Origin: Rhizobium sp. BK316
GTDB taxonomy: Bacteria > Pseudomonadota > Alphaproteobacteria > Rhizobiales > Rhizobiaceae
Length of the DNA stretch: 64,000 nucleotides
Reading direction: 5' to 3'
NCBI RefSeq assembly: GCF_014193695.1
Contig: NZ_JACHZR010000001.1
Span: 161,309 to 225,308, forward strand
A program made the translations under genes and the position numbers. The notes beneath the pieces are model-generated. The model worked only from the letters and a program-made list of their open reading frames with translations, was not told where the DNA came from and made no database searches. Shown here piece by piece: positions 18,068 through 27,113 of the stretch (position 1 is its first letter; the number at the start of each line of letters is the position of its first letter).

Positions 18068-18087
18068 CGGGGCGGTTGCGCGCCCCG
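18068..18087 (-). other. GC-rich stem-loop between transketolase and kinase genes
   Basis: CGGGGCG, 6-nt loop, CGCCCCG: a 7-bp stem in the 62-nt gap. There is no T-run, so it is more likely an mRNA-stability or attenuation element than a full terminator. Confidence 0.4.
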
Positions 18088-18109
18088 ACTCAATAGACCT
18101 GCTATCAGA

Positions 18110-19066
18110 TTATTTGCGCGTGATAAGCGCGGCGGCGGCATCGGCGATCGCTGCAGGTGCCATGCCGAATTCGTCGAGCAGGAATTCGGCAGAACCCGTC
18201 GGAGCGTAAACGCCGGGCACGCCGAGACGTTTCATCGGCACCGGGGCATTGTCGACGACCACTTCGGCGATTGCCGATCCCAGTCCACCGAAGATCGAAT
18301 GCTCTTCCGCCGTCACGATCGCGCCGGTCTCGTTGGCAGCGGCGATAATGGCCTTCTCGTCGATCGGGCGAACGGTCGCCATATTCAGAACGCGCGCCGA
18401 AATACCGCGCTCGGCCAGAATATCGGCAGCCTTGATCATGCGATGGGTCAACGTGCCGTTGGCAATCAGCGTCACGTCGGAGCCTTCGCGGAGAAGGTTC
18501 GCCTTGCCGAGCTCGAACCTATGCCCTTCAGGCAGAAGGTCGGGTACGCCGACGCGCGACAGGCGCAGGAAGCACGGACCATTGTAGCTTGCGGCCCATT
18601 CGACGGCGGCGGCAGTCTCGATCCGGTCGCAGGGGGCAATGACGGGCAGGTTCGGCAGAACGCGCGTCCAGGCGAAATCCTCGATCGAATGATGGGTCGG
18701 GCCGAGTTCGCCATAAGCCATGCCCGAGGAAATGCCGACGAGCTTGACGTTGGCATTGGAGTAGGAAATGTCGGCCTTGATCTGCTCGAGCGACCGGCCG
18801 GTCAGAAACGGCGAGGCGGCGCAGACATAGGGCAGGCGTCCGCCATTGGCGAGGCCGGCACCAACGCCGACCATGTTCTGTTCGGCAATGCCGACATTGA
18901 CGAGGCGATCAGGGAATTTCGACTTGAAACCACCAAGTTTCGACGAGCCGACGGAGTCGTTGCAGACGGCGACGATCGTTTCGTTTCCGGCCGCCAGGCG
19001 CTCAAGCGTCGCGGCAAAGGCATCGCGGCAGTCATAGAGCTTCGTTGGAATTACGGGCGCGTTCAT
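18110..19066 (-). CDS. Transketolase C-terminal subunit (pyrimidine-binding and C-terminal domains)
   Basis: A 318-residue protein equal to the second half of a transketolase. The pyrimidine-binding domain with FVNVGIAEQNMVGVGAGLA-type sequence (conserved Glu in the IAEQNM motif near residue 60) is followed by the C-terminal domain with TAEEHSIFGGLGSAIAE near residue 252. Its ATG overlaps the TAA of the N-terminal subunit (TAATG at 19064-19068), so the two chains are made together and should assemble. Separate-subunit transketolases occur in specialised catabolic clusters, for example AptA/AptB for apulose 4-phosphate. Confidence 0.92.
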   Translation of the reverse strand: MNAPVIPTKLYDCRDAFAATLERLAAGNETIVAVCNDSVGSSKLGGFKSKFPDRLVNVGIAEQNMVGVGAGLANGGRLPYVCAASPFLTGRSLEQIKADISYSNANVKLVGISSGMAYGELGPTHHSIEDFAWTRVLPNLPVIAPCDRIETAAAVEWAASYNGPCFLRLSRVGVPDLLPEGHRFELGKANLLREGSDVTLIANGTLTHRMIKAADILAERGISARVLNMATVRPIDEKAIIAAANETGAIVTAEEHSIFGGLGSAIAEVVVDNAPVPMKRLGVPGVYAPTGSAEFLLDEFGMAPAAIADAAAALITRK

Positions 19067-19875
19067 TAGAGTGCCTCCGACAGTTCTGCCAATGCGGTTT
19101 CATACTGTTCTTTGCTCGGAACCTTGTGGTGCCAGTCGACCCGGTCCTGCATGAACGAAATGCCATGGCCCTTGTTCGTATGCGCGACGATGCAATGGGG
19201 GCGGTCGCTTCGATGCTCGAGAGCGGGCACGATCGCGTGCATGTCATTGCCATTGATTTCGCTGACCTCCCAGCCGAAGGCCTCGAGCTTCGGGCGAAGC
19301 GGAGCGAGATCATTGGTGTCCGCGAGGGATGCACCCTGCTGGAATCTGTTGTGGTCGATGATCAGCGTCAGATTGTCGAGGCGGAACTGATATGCCGCCA
19401 TGATAGCCTCCCAGTTGGACCCCTCCTGCATCTCGCCGTCACCGGTGATGACATAGGTGTGGTATTTCGCGCCCGAGAGTTTTGCCGCTTTCGCCATGCC
19501 GACAGCGACCGGCAGCCCGTGTCCAAGCGGGCCGGTATTCGTCTCGACGCCCGGCACCTTGTTACAGTTCGGATGGCCGTTCAGGCGGGAATGCGGTTTC
19601 AGGAAGGTCGAGATTTCCTCTTCCGGAATGAAGCCGCGCTTGGCGAGCGCAACATAGAGCGCGCAGGCCGTATGGCCCTTCGAAAGCACGAACCTGTCGC
19701 GATCGGGATGCTTTGGCTGGTCGGGCCAGACGCGCAGCACGCGGAAGTAGAGCGCGGTGAGGAGATCGATCACCGACATCTCGCCACCGATATGGCCGGC
19801 GCCCGCCTCATATACGGCCTGGAGGTCGCGCAGACGGATCTGGCGAGCAACACGTTCAAGTTCGGAAGGCTGCAT
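19066..19875 (-). CDS. Transketolase N-terminal subunit (ThDP pyrophosphate-binding domain)
   Basis: A 269-residue protein equal to the first half of a transketolase. The thiamine-diphosphate motif starts GDGEMQEGSNWEA and runs to an IIDHN end (about residues 150-180), and SKGHTACALY is near residue 69. The ATG at 19875 is chosen because AGAGGAAAC lies directly upstream; the longer frame would run through the operator palindrome at 19888-19901. It is first in the minus-strand operon transketolase-kinase-sorC and coupled to the C-terminal subunit by TAATG. It should transfer a two-carbon ketol unit between sugar phosphates. Confidence 0.92.
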   Translation of the reverse strand: MQPSELERVARQIRLRDLQAVYEAGAGHIGGEMSVIDLLTALYFRVLRVWPDQPKHPDRDRFVLSKGHTACALYVALAKRGFIPEEEISTFLKPHSRLNGHPNCNKVPGVETNTGPLGHGLPVAVGMAKAAKLSGAKYHTYVITGDGEMQEGSNWEAIMAAYQFRLDNLTLIIDHNRFQQGASLADTNDLAPLRPKLEAFGWEVSEINGNDMHAIVPALEHRSDRPHCIVAHTNKGHGISFMQDRVDWHHKVPSKEQYETALAELSEAL

Positions 19876-19887
19876 CGTTTCCTCTTG

Positions 19888-19901
19888 TGAATAAATATTC
19901 A
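19888..19901. promoter_or_regulatory. SorC operator copy 2
   Basis: TGAATAAATATTCA is a perfect inverted repeat (arms TGAATA and TATTCA, spacer AA). It lies 13 nt upstream of the transketolase N-subunit start, between it and the divergent promoter region. It matches the sites at 16571 and 20028. Confidence 0.7.
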
Positions 19902-19983
19902 TGTATTGATATTTTTGCACAGGAGCCGACTTAGTCAAGCCCCCCGTTAATCATTCTGCGCTAGTCATCACCCCAAAAGCCGG

Positions 19984-20012
19984 TTGACAGCACTTAGGCA
20001 AGTTGTTAATGA
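19984..20012 (+). promoter_or_regulatory. Probable promoter of the second sugar ABC operon
   Basis: A perfect TTGACA (19984-19989) is followed after 17 nt by TAATGA (20007-20012). The operator palindrome at 20028-20041 begins 15 nt further on, about where a repressor would block initiation or early elongation. The permease start follows at 20086. Confidence 0.55.
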
Positions 20013-20027
20013 ATTTTCCAGCAGGTG

Positions 20028-20041
20028 TGAATATTTATTCT
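20028..20041. promoter_or_regulatory. SorC operator copy 3
   Basis: TGAATATTTATTCT has arms TGAATA and TATTCT, one mismatch from the perfect palindrome, with a TT spacer. It lies between a TTGACA-type promoter and the permease start at 20086. Together with copies at 19888 and 16571 it defines a local regulon. Confidence 0.68.
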
Positions 20042-20085
20042 AGCCTGATGAAATACTGGCCGCCGGCCTTAATCTTCAGGGAGGA

Positions 20086-21072
20086 ATGATGGTGGCGATC
20101 GACGTGAATGAGCAGAGCCGTCCGTCCGGCACGTTCGTCAGCAAGCTCACGGGAGCAACCGGCCCGCTGATCGGACTGCTTCTGCTCTGCCTTTTCCTGA
20201 GCTTCAGCACAGATGCCTTTCTCTCTGTCCGCAATGGTCTGAACATTCTCGACCAGATCACCGTGCTCGGGATCATGGCTGTTGGCATGACCTTCGTGAT
20301 CCTGATCGGCGGCATCGATCTTTCGGTCGGTTCGGTTCTGGCGCTTGCGATGATGGTGATGGGCTGGACGGCGAATATCGCCGGCCTGCCGCTCGGCGTC
20401 GGGATCGTGTTGGCGCTCATTGCCTCGATGGTGAGCGGCCTGATCGTCGGTATCATGGTTACCTGGTTCAGGGTGCCTGCCTTTATCGCGACGCTTGCGA
20501 TGATGTCGGCTGCGCGCGGCGTGGCCAACATGATCACCGACGGCCAGCAGATCGTCGGCTTCCCCGACTGGTTTATGATGCTGGCGATCGACCGTCATTT
20601 CGGCATCCTGACCGCAACCGTCTTCCTGATGCTGGCTGTCGTTGCCGCTGCCTGGGTTTTCCTGCACTTCCGCGCAGAAGGCCGCATGCTCTATGCGGTC
20701 GGCGGCAATCCCGAAGTTGCTCGTCTTGCCGGCATCAACGTCCAGCTTGTGACTATTCTTGTTTACGTGGCGAGTGCCGTCCTTGCAGGTCTTGCCGGCA
20801 TCGTTCTTGCTGCCCGTCTGGACTCGGTTCAGCCGTCCAGCGGTTTTGGCTACGAGCTGGACACCATTGCGGCCGTCGTCATCGGCGGAACCTCGCTGTC
20901 GGGAGGCGCAGGCGGCATTGGTGGGACGCTTATCGGCGTCCTGATCATCGGCGTTCTGCGCAACGGCCTCAATCTGCTCAACGTCTCGCCCTTCCTGCAG
21001 CAGGTCATCATCGGCGTCGTCATCGTTCTCGCGGTCGGTGCGGAAACGATCCGCAAGCGGCGGGCTGCCTGA
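20086..21072 (+). CDS. Ribose-type sugar ABC transporter permease
   Basis: A 328-residue inner-membrane permease of the RbsC family. It has about eight to ten hydrophobic segments, the signature GGIDLSVGSVLAL near residue 76, and GGTSLSGGAGGIGGT near residue 268. GGGAGG lies right before the ATG, so one of the next in-frame codons (ATG at 20089 or GTG at 20092) may be the true start. It is the first gene of the plus-strand operon and, unusually for this type, precedes the binding protein and ATPase. The operator at 20028 places it under the SorC regulator. Confidence 0.9.
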   Translation: MMVAIDVNEQSRPSGTFVSKLTGATGPLIGLLLLCLFLSFSTDAFLSVRNGLNILDQITVLGIMAVGMTFVILIGGIDLSVGSVLALAMMVMGWTANIAGLPLGVGIVLALIASMVSGLIVGIMVTWFRVPAFIATLAMMSAARGVANMITDGQQIVGFPDWFMMLAIDRHFGILTATVFLMLAVVAAAWVFLHFRAEGRMLYAVGGNPEVARLAGINVQLVTILVYVASAVLAGLAGIVLAARLDSVQPSSGFGYELDTIAAVVIGGTSLSGGAGGIGGTLIGVLIIGVLRNGLNLLNVSPFLQQVIIGVVIVLAVGAETIRKRRAA

Positions 21073-21188
21073 TTATTCGGCCCGCAGATGGTGCGGGCCG
21101 CAAGAAATTCCTCTCCGAAAGGTTTGGAGCGGAGCTATTGCCCGAGGGGGAGGATACCCGAGGGTTCACTAACAACGGAGGAACTGAC

Positions 21189-22118
21189 ATGAAATTTGCG
21201 CGCACTCTGCTCGCGTCTGCCGCCCTGCTTGGCCTCAGCCTCGGATCCGTTCAGGCGGCCGAAGTCAAGAAGCTCGGCCTTGCCGTCGCCAATTTGCAGG
21301 CAAACTTCTTCAACCAGATCAAGCAGTCCGTCGAAGCTGAAGCCAAGAAGCGCGGCATCGAGGTCGTCACCGTCGACGCCAAGGGCGATGGCCCGACCCA
21401 GGTCAACCAGATCCAGGACCTGCTGACCCAGGATATCGACGCCCTGATCTACATCCCGGCAGGCGCTGCTGCAGCCAGTGTGCCGGTCAAGCTCGCAAAA
21501 CAGGCCGGCATTCCAGTCGTCAACGTCGACCGCAATGCTGAAGGCGCTCCGGGCGATACGTTCCTGGCGACCGATTCCGTCGCCTCCGCCAAGGCGGTTT
21601 GCGACTACATCCTCAAGGAAGCCGGCGGCAAGGGCAAGATGGTCATCATCCATGGCCAGAAGGGCACCACGCCTGAACTGGACCGCTCCAAGGGTTGCCA
21701 GGAATCCCTGAAAGTCTATCCGGACGTGAGCGTCGTCGCCGAGCAATATTCCAACATGTGGAGCCAGGACGAGGGCTTCCAGATCATGCAGAACATGCTC
21801 CAGTCGAATTCGGATGTCTCGATCGTCTTTGCCCAGGCAGATGGACTGGCGCTCGGCGCGGCCCAGGCGATCAAGGTCGCTAATCCATCGCAAAAGATCG
21901 TGGTCGGTGGTTTTGACGGCGACACCGCGGCACTCGAAGCCCTCAGCAAGGGTGTGTTCGATGTGACCGCGACACAACAGACGCAGAAGATGGGCCGCGA
22001 TGCGGTGGAGAACGCGGTCAAGCTCGCTGCCAAGGAAAAGGTGCCACCGGTCCAGCTGATGGATGCCACGCTGACGACCAAGGAAAACGTGGCAGGCTTC
22101 ATCGCCAACCATCCGTAA
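21189..22118 (+). CDS. Ribose-type sugar ABC transporter, periplasmic binding protein
   Basis: A 309-residue periplasmic binding protein. The start at 21189 follows GGAGGAACTGAC and gives a clean signal peptide (MKFARTLLASAALLGLSLGS) ending near residue 23 after VQA. The mature domain starts with KLGLAVANLQANFF, typical of the RbsB family, and has IVVGGFDGDTAALEAL near residue 238. The ligand is unknown; the context points to a polyol or branched or rare sugar that is then oxidised and phosphorylated. It sits 116 nt after the permease and 27 nt before the ATPase. Confidence 0.9.
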   Translation: MKFARTLLASAALLGLSLGSVQAAEVKKLGLAVANLQANFFNQIKQSVEAEAKKRGIEVVTVDAKGDGPTQVNQIQDLLTQDIDALIYIPAGAAAASVPVKLAKQAGIPVVNVDRNAEGAPGDTFLATDSVASAKAVCDYILKEAGGKGKMVIIHGQKGTTPELDRSKGCQESLKVYPDVSVVAEQYSNMWSQDEGFQIMQNMLQSNSDVSIVFAQADGLALGAAQAIKVANPSQKIVVGGFDGDTAALEALSKGVFDVTATQQTQKMGRDAVENAVKLAAKEKVPPVQLMDATLTTKENVAGFIANHP

Positions 22119-22145
22119 TCAGCCGAGATATCGAGGAGGTGTGCT

Positions 22146-23624
<1,479 letters not shown>

Positions 23625-23646
23625 GCAAAGACAGAAAGGAAGAGCG

Positions 23647-24435
23647 GTGTCCGACATCTCTCTGAACGCACCGAAACTATTTGATCTCAGCGGCCAGGTT
23701 GCCATCGTGACGGGCGCCGGCAGCGGCATCGGGCAGAGGATCGCGATCGGTCTCGCCCAGTGCGGCGCTGACGTGGCACTCCTCGATCGCCGCACCGATG
23801 ACGGTCTTGCCAATACCGCCGGCCATATCCGGGCTGCCGGCCGCCGTTCGATCGAAATCGCTGCCGACGTCACCAGCAAGACGTCTTTGGCCGACGCCGT
23901 CGCCCGCACTGAAGCCGATCTCGGCGCTCTCTCGCTTGCCGTCAATGCCGCCGGCATCGCCAATGCCAATCCCGCCGAGGAGATGGAAGAGGATCAGTAT
24001 CAGACACTGATGGACATCAACCTGAAGGGTGTCTTCCTGTCCTGCCAGGCAGAAGCGCGCGCCATGCTGAAAAACGGCCGAGGCTCCATCGTCAACATTG
24101 CCTCCATGTCCGGCGTCATCGTCAATCGTGGTCTCAGCCAGGCGCATTATAATGCCTCCAAGGCCGGCGTGATCCATATGTCCAAGTCGTTCGCCATGGA
24201 GTGGGTCGGGCGCGGCATCCGCGTCAATACGATTTCGCCAGGCTATACCGCCACGCCGATGAACACCCGTCCGGAGATGGTGCATCAGACCAAGCTCTTT
24301 GAAGAGCAGACTCCGATGCAGCGCATGGCTGGTGTCGACGAGATGGTCGGTCCAGCCGTCTTCCTGCTGTCGAATGCTGCAAGCTTCGTGACGGGCGTCG
24401 ATCTGCTCGTCGACGGTGGCTTCTGCTGCTGGTGA
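23647..24435 (+). CDS. SDR-family polyol/sugar dehydrogenase 1
   Basis: A 262-residue classical short-chain dehydrogenase. A GTG start at 23647 follows AGGAAGAG; the longer frame begins inside the ATPase gene. The NAD(P)-binding motif TGAGSGIG is at about residues 19-26, NAAGIA near 97, and the catalytic pair Ser (NIASMSG) with YNASK near 165-169. The C-terminal VDGGFCCW ending is shared by polyol dehydrogenases acting on arabitol-, threitol- and galactitol-like substrates. It probably oxidises the imported polyol to a ketose, or a ketose to a related compound. It is four nt from the TPI start. Confidence 0.87.
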   Translation: MSDISLNAPKLFDLSGQVAIVTGAGSGIGQRIAIGLAQCGADVALLDRRTDDGLANTAGHIRAAGRRSIEIAADVTSKTSLADAVARTEADLGALSLAVNAAGIANANPAEEMEEDQYQTLMDINLKGVFLSCQAEARAMLKNGRGSIVNIASMSGVIVNRGLSQAHYNASKAGVIHMSKSFAMEWVGRGIRVNTISPGYTATPMNTRPEMVHQTKLFEEQTPMQRMAGVDEMVGPAVFLLSNAASFVTGVDLLVDGGFCCW

Positions 24436-24439
24436 TGCG

Positions 24440-25177
24440 ATGCGCAAGCTGATCGCGGGCAACTGGAAAATGAACGGTCTCATCTCCTCCCAAGCTGAGA
24501 TCCAGGCGCTGAAGGGACTAACGGGCAGTGCGACGTGCGATATCGTCGTCTGCCCGCCCTTCACGTTGATTGATCGCGCAGTGGAGCGGGCCAAGGATTC
24601 GAAGCTGGTCATCGGTGCGCAGGATTGTCATGCGCAACGGTCAGGCGCCCATACCGGCGAGATCTCTGCCGAAATGCTTGCCGATATCGGCGCGCGTTAT
24701 GTGATTCTCGGACATTCCGAGCGCCGTGTGTCTTATGGCGAAGATGATGAAATCGTCCTCGCAAAGGCGGTTGCCGCTCATCGGGCGGGCTTGATCGCGA
24801 TCGTCTGTGTCGGTGAAACGCGACATGAGCGCGACGAAGGACGGGCGATCGAAGTGGTTGGCGAGCAGCTGAGAGAATCCGTTCCCGAGGGAGCGACGAG
24901 TGCAAATCTCGTCATCGCCTATGAGCCGGTATGGGCGATAGGAACCGGCTTGGTGCCGACCAATGAACAGATTGAGGAGGTCCATGCCGCGATCCGCCAG
25001 ATGCTCGAAGAGCGCCTGGGGAGAGACGGTAACTCGGTCAGGATCCTCTATGGCGGCTCGGTCAAGGCATCCAATGCCGCGGTGATTTTCGGGCTTCGCA
25101 ATGTGGATGGAGCGCTGGTCGGCGGCGCTTCGCTGAAGGCCTCGGAATTTGCCGGGATTATTTCAGCAGCCGTTTGA
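24440..25177 (+). CDS. tpiA: Triose-phosphate isomerase
   Basis: A 245-residue TPI starting four nt after the SDR stop. All standard motifs are present: GNWKMNG with the catalytic Lys at residue 11, ILGHSERR with the catalytic His near 92, [11 protein letters not shown] with the catalytic Glu near 164, and ILYGGSV near 204. Unlike EryH in this window it keeps the canonical loop 6, so real DHAP/glyceraldehyde 3-phosphate activity is likely. In a cluster with a split transketolase this would recycle one triose phosphate into the transketolase acceptor. It may be a second copy beside a housekeeping tpiA elsewhere. Confidence 0.92.
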   Translation: MRKLIAGNWKMNGLISSQAEIQALKGLTGSATCDIVVCPPFTLIDRAVERAKDSKLVIGAQDCHAQRSGAHTGEISAEMLADIGARYVILGHSERRVSYGEDDEIVLAKAVAAHRAGLIAIVCVGETRHERDEGRAIEVVGEQLRESVPEGATSANLVIAYEPVWAIGTGLVPTNEQIEEVHAAIRQMLEERLGRDGNSVRILYGGSVKASNAAVIFGLRNVDGALVGGASLKASEFAGIISAAV

Positions 25178-25253
25178 AATCTGGGTGACGAGGCAAGTGT
25201 TGTCGGTTTGCAGATCGGCGCGCTGATGTCGTCATCCCTGAAAGGAAAAGAGA

Positions 25254-26036
25254 ATGCAACGCTTCGAAAACAAGACCGTCGTCATTACTGGGGCAAGCCG
25301 CGGCATTGGCGCGGCGATCGCCAAACGCTTCGCGCGCGAGGGCGCCAATCTCGTGGTCTCGGCCAATGAAGAGAGTGTGCATGGTGTGGCCGAACAGATC
25401 AAGGCCGATGGCGGCAAAGCGATCTCCTTTGTCGGCGACGTCACCGACAAGGCAAGCGTCAAGGCTCTCTATGATGCAGCCGAAGAAGTCTTCGGCGCTG
25501 TTGATGTCTCCATCCAGAATGCTGGCGTCATCACCATCGCCCGCATCGAGGATATGACCGAGGGCGAGTGGGACAAGGTCATGGCGGTCAATACCAAGGG
25601 CGTGTTCCTTTGCGCCCAGGAAGCGATCGCACGTATGCGTAAGCACGGCCGCAGCGGCCGCATCATCAACACAGCGTCCGGCCAGGCACGCGACGGCTTT
25701 ATCTACACGCCGCATTATGCCGCCTCGAAGATGGGCGTCGTCGGCATCACCCAGAGCCTTGCCAAGGAAGTCGCAACCGACGGCATCACCGTCAACGCTT
25801 TCTGCCCGGGCATCATTGAAACCGACATGTGGGCCTATAACGACCAGGCATGGGGCAAGCTGCTCGGCAATTACGGCCCCGGCGAACTCATGAAGGAATG
25901 GGTCGAGGGCATCCCGATGAAGCGCGCCGGATCGGGCGAAGACGTCGCTGGTCTTGTCACCTTTCTTGCAAGCGATGACGCGGCCTATATCACCGGCCAG
26001 ACCATCAATGTCGATGGTGGGCTGATCATGTCCTAG
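25254..26036 (+). CDS. SDR-family polyol/sugar dehydrogenase 2
   Basis: A 260-residue classical SDR. TGASRGIG is at about residues 12-19, the NAG motif near 88, TASGQ carrying the catalytic Ser near 141, and YAASK near 154-158. The C-terminal GQTINVDGGLIMS is typical of sorbitol/arabitol-type dehydrogenases. A GGAAAAG ribosome site precedes the ATG. It is the last gene before the riboflavin region. Two SDRs in one operon suggest two oxidation steps, two stereoisomeric substrates, or an oxidation and a reduction. The sequence alone does not decide this. Confidence 0.86.
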   Translation: MQRFENKTVVITGASRGIGAAIAKRFAREGANLVVSANEESVHGVAEQIKADGGKAISFVGDVTDKASVKALYDAAEEVFGAVDVSIQNAGVITIARIEDMTEGEWDKVMAVNTKGVFLCAQEAIARMRKHGRSGRIINTASGQARDGFIYTPHYAASKMGVVGITQSLAKEVATDGITVNAFCPGIIETDMWAYNDQAWGKLLGNYGPGELMKEWVEGIPMKRAGSGEDVAGLVTFLASDDAAYITGQTINVDGGLIMS

Positions 26037-26145
26037 CGCTGTTCGACAATAGGAAACGGTGCTTTCATTGCCGAGAGGCAATTCTCGCGAGATGATCTGT
26101 ACCCAACCTCTTGCAGAACAAGCCATTCGTCATTTACATAAGCAA

Positions 26146-26284
26146 TGTTCTCAGGGCGGGGTGCAATTCCCCACCGGCGGTATCGAGGCAACTCGGAGCC
26201 CGCGAGCGCCTTCGTGGAAGCGAAGGGTCAGCAGATCCGGTGAGACGCCGGAGCCGACGGTCACAGTCCGGATGGAAGAGAGCA
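26146..26284 (+). promoter_or_regulatory. FMN riboswitch (RFN element)
   Basis: The sequence shows the hallmark RFN blocks in order: AGGGCGGGGTGCAATTCCCC, ACCGGCGGT, AGCCCGCGAGCG, GGTCAGCAGATCCGGTGAGA, GCCGGAGCCGACGGT and AGTCCGGATGGAAGAGAGC. P1 can form between TGTTCTC (26146-26152) and GAGAGCA (26278-26284). A 7-bp hairpin (ACGCCGC / GCGGCGT, 26294-26314) and a second (GCCGC / GCGGC, 26368-26381) near the ribB ribosome site are candidate expression platforms. FMN binding should reduce ribB expression. Confidence 0.95.
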
Positions 26285-26402
26285 ACGCAGAGGACGCCGC
26301 TCGGCACGCGGCGTTTCGTATGCTTGTTCGCCCAAGGGAAAATGGTGGCTTTTGACAGGCCATGAATGCCGCTCACGCGGCTAACCCTTGAAAGGCAGAG
26401 AA

Positions 26403-27029
26403 ATGGCAATTTCCAAAATCGAAGATGCGATCGCCGCGATTGCGCGGGGCGAGATCGTGGTCGTCGTCGACGATCGCGATCGGGAAAACGAGGGCGACCT
26501 CGTCATTGCATCGGAAGCGATCACCCCGCAGGCAATCGCCTTCATGATGAATTATGCCCGCGGCCTCATCTGTGTGGCCATGGAAGGCGAGCGGCTGGAC
26601 GAACTGCAGATCCCACAGATGGTCCCCAACAATACCGAACTCTTGAAGACAGCGTTCACCGTCTCGGTTGACTATATCCCCGAAACGACGACCGGAATTT
26701 CGGCTGCTGACCGCGCCGCGACGGTTCGCGCGCTCATCGGCGAGAATTCTCGCCCCGAGGATTTTGCACGGCCCGGCCATATCTTCCCGTTGCGTGCCCA
26801 TCCGAACGGCGTGCTTTCTCGCCCCGGCCACACTGAGGCCGCTGTCGATCTCGCAAGGCTCGCAGGCCTGTCGCCATCGGGTGTCATCTGCGAAGTGGCC
26901 AATGATGATGGTACGATGGCGCGTCTACCCGAGCTTGAGCAGTTTGCCGAACGGCACGGCCTCCATCTGATCACCATCGAGGATCTCATCGCCTATCGAG
27001 GCGTCAGTGCGCCCGGTAAGGCTGCCTAG
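26403..27029 (+). CDS. ribB: 3,4-dihydroxy-2-butanone-4-phosphate synthase RibB
   Basis: A 208-residue DHBP synthase of single-domain length, with no fused GTP cyclohydrolase II. Conserved acidic loop DDRDRENEGDLV is at about residues 24-35, TTTGISAADRAATV near 98, and RPGHIFPLRA with SRPGHTEAAVDLARLAGL near 124-155. It makes the four-carbon precursor of riboflavin from ribulose 5-phosphate. The ATG at 26403 follows AAAGGCAGAGAA. It stands alone, controlled by the FMN riboswitch upstream and closed by a strong terminator. It is probably an extra ribB outside the main rib operon. Confidence 0.95.
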   Translation: MAISKIEDAIAAIARGEIVVVVDDRDRENEGDLVIASEAITPQAIAFMMNYARGLICVAMEGERLDELQIPQMVPNNTELLKTAFTVSVDYIPETTTGISAADRAATVRALIGENSRPEDFARPGHIFPLRAHPNGVLSRPGHTEAAVDLARLAGLSPSGVICEVANDDGTMARLPELEQFAERHGLHLITIEDLIAYRGVSAPGKAA

Positions 27030-27072
27030 CTGCCGGTTGTGCAGTAGGCAGCGCGCGCTCTGTCGGTTCAAG

Positions 27073-27105
27073 GAAGGCCCGATTAATCGGGCCTTCGATA
27101 TTTTT
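27073..27105. terminator. Strong, possibly bidirectional terminator after ribB
   Basis: A perfect 24-nt inverted repeat (GAAGGCCCGATT / AATCGGGCCTTC, 27073-27096) is followed by GATATTTTT. It separates ribB from the convergent thuB, whose stop is at 27114. The minus-strand reading lacks a strong T-run right after the stem, so termination is best for the ribB side. Confidence 0.85.
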
Positions 27106-27113
27106 CCAAGCCG

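Noticed and set aside
19876..19938. N-terminal extension of the transketolase N subunit
   Set aside because: It runs through the operator palindrome, and the ATG at 19875 has a good ribosome site.
26111..26140. Possible ribB promoter (TTGCAG and TACATA)
   Set aside because: The -10 match is weak (about half of the consensus); position is reasonable but not enough to list.
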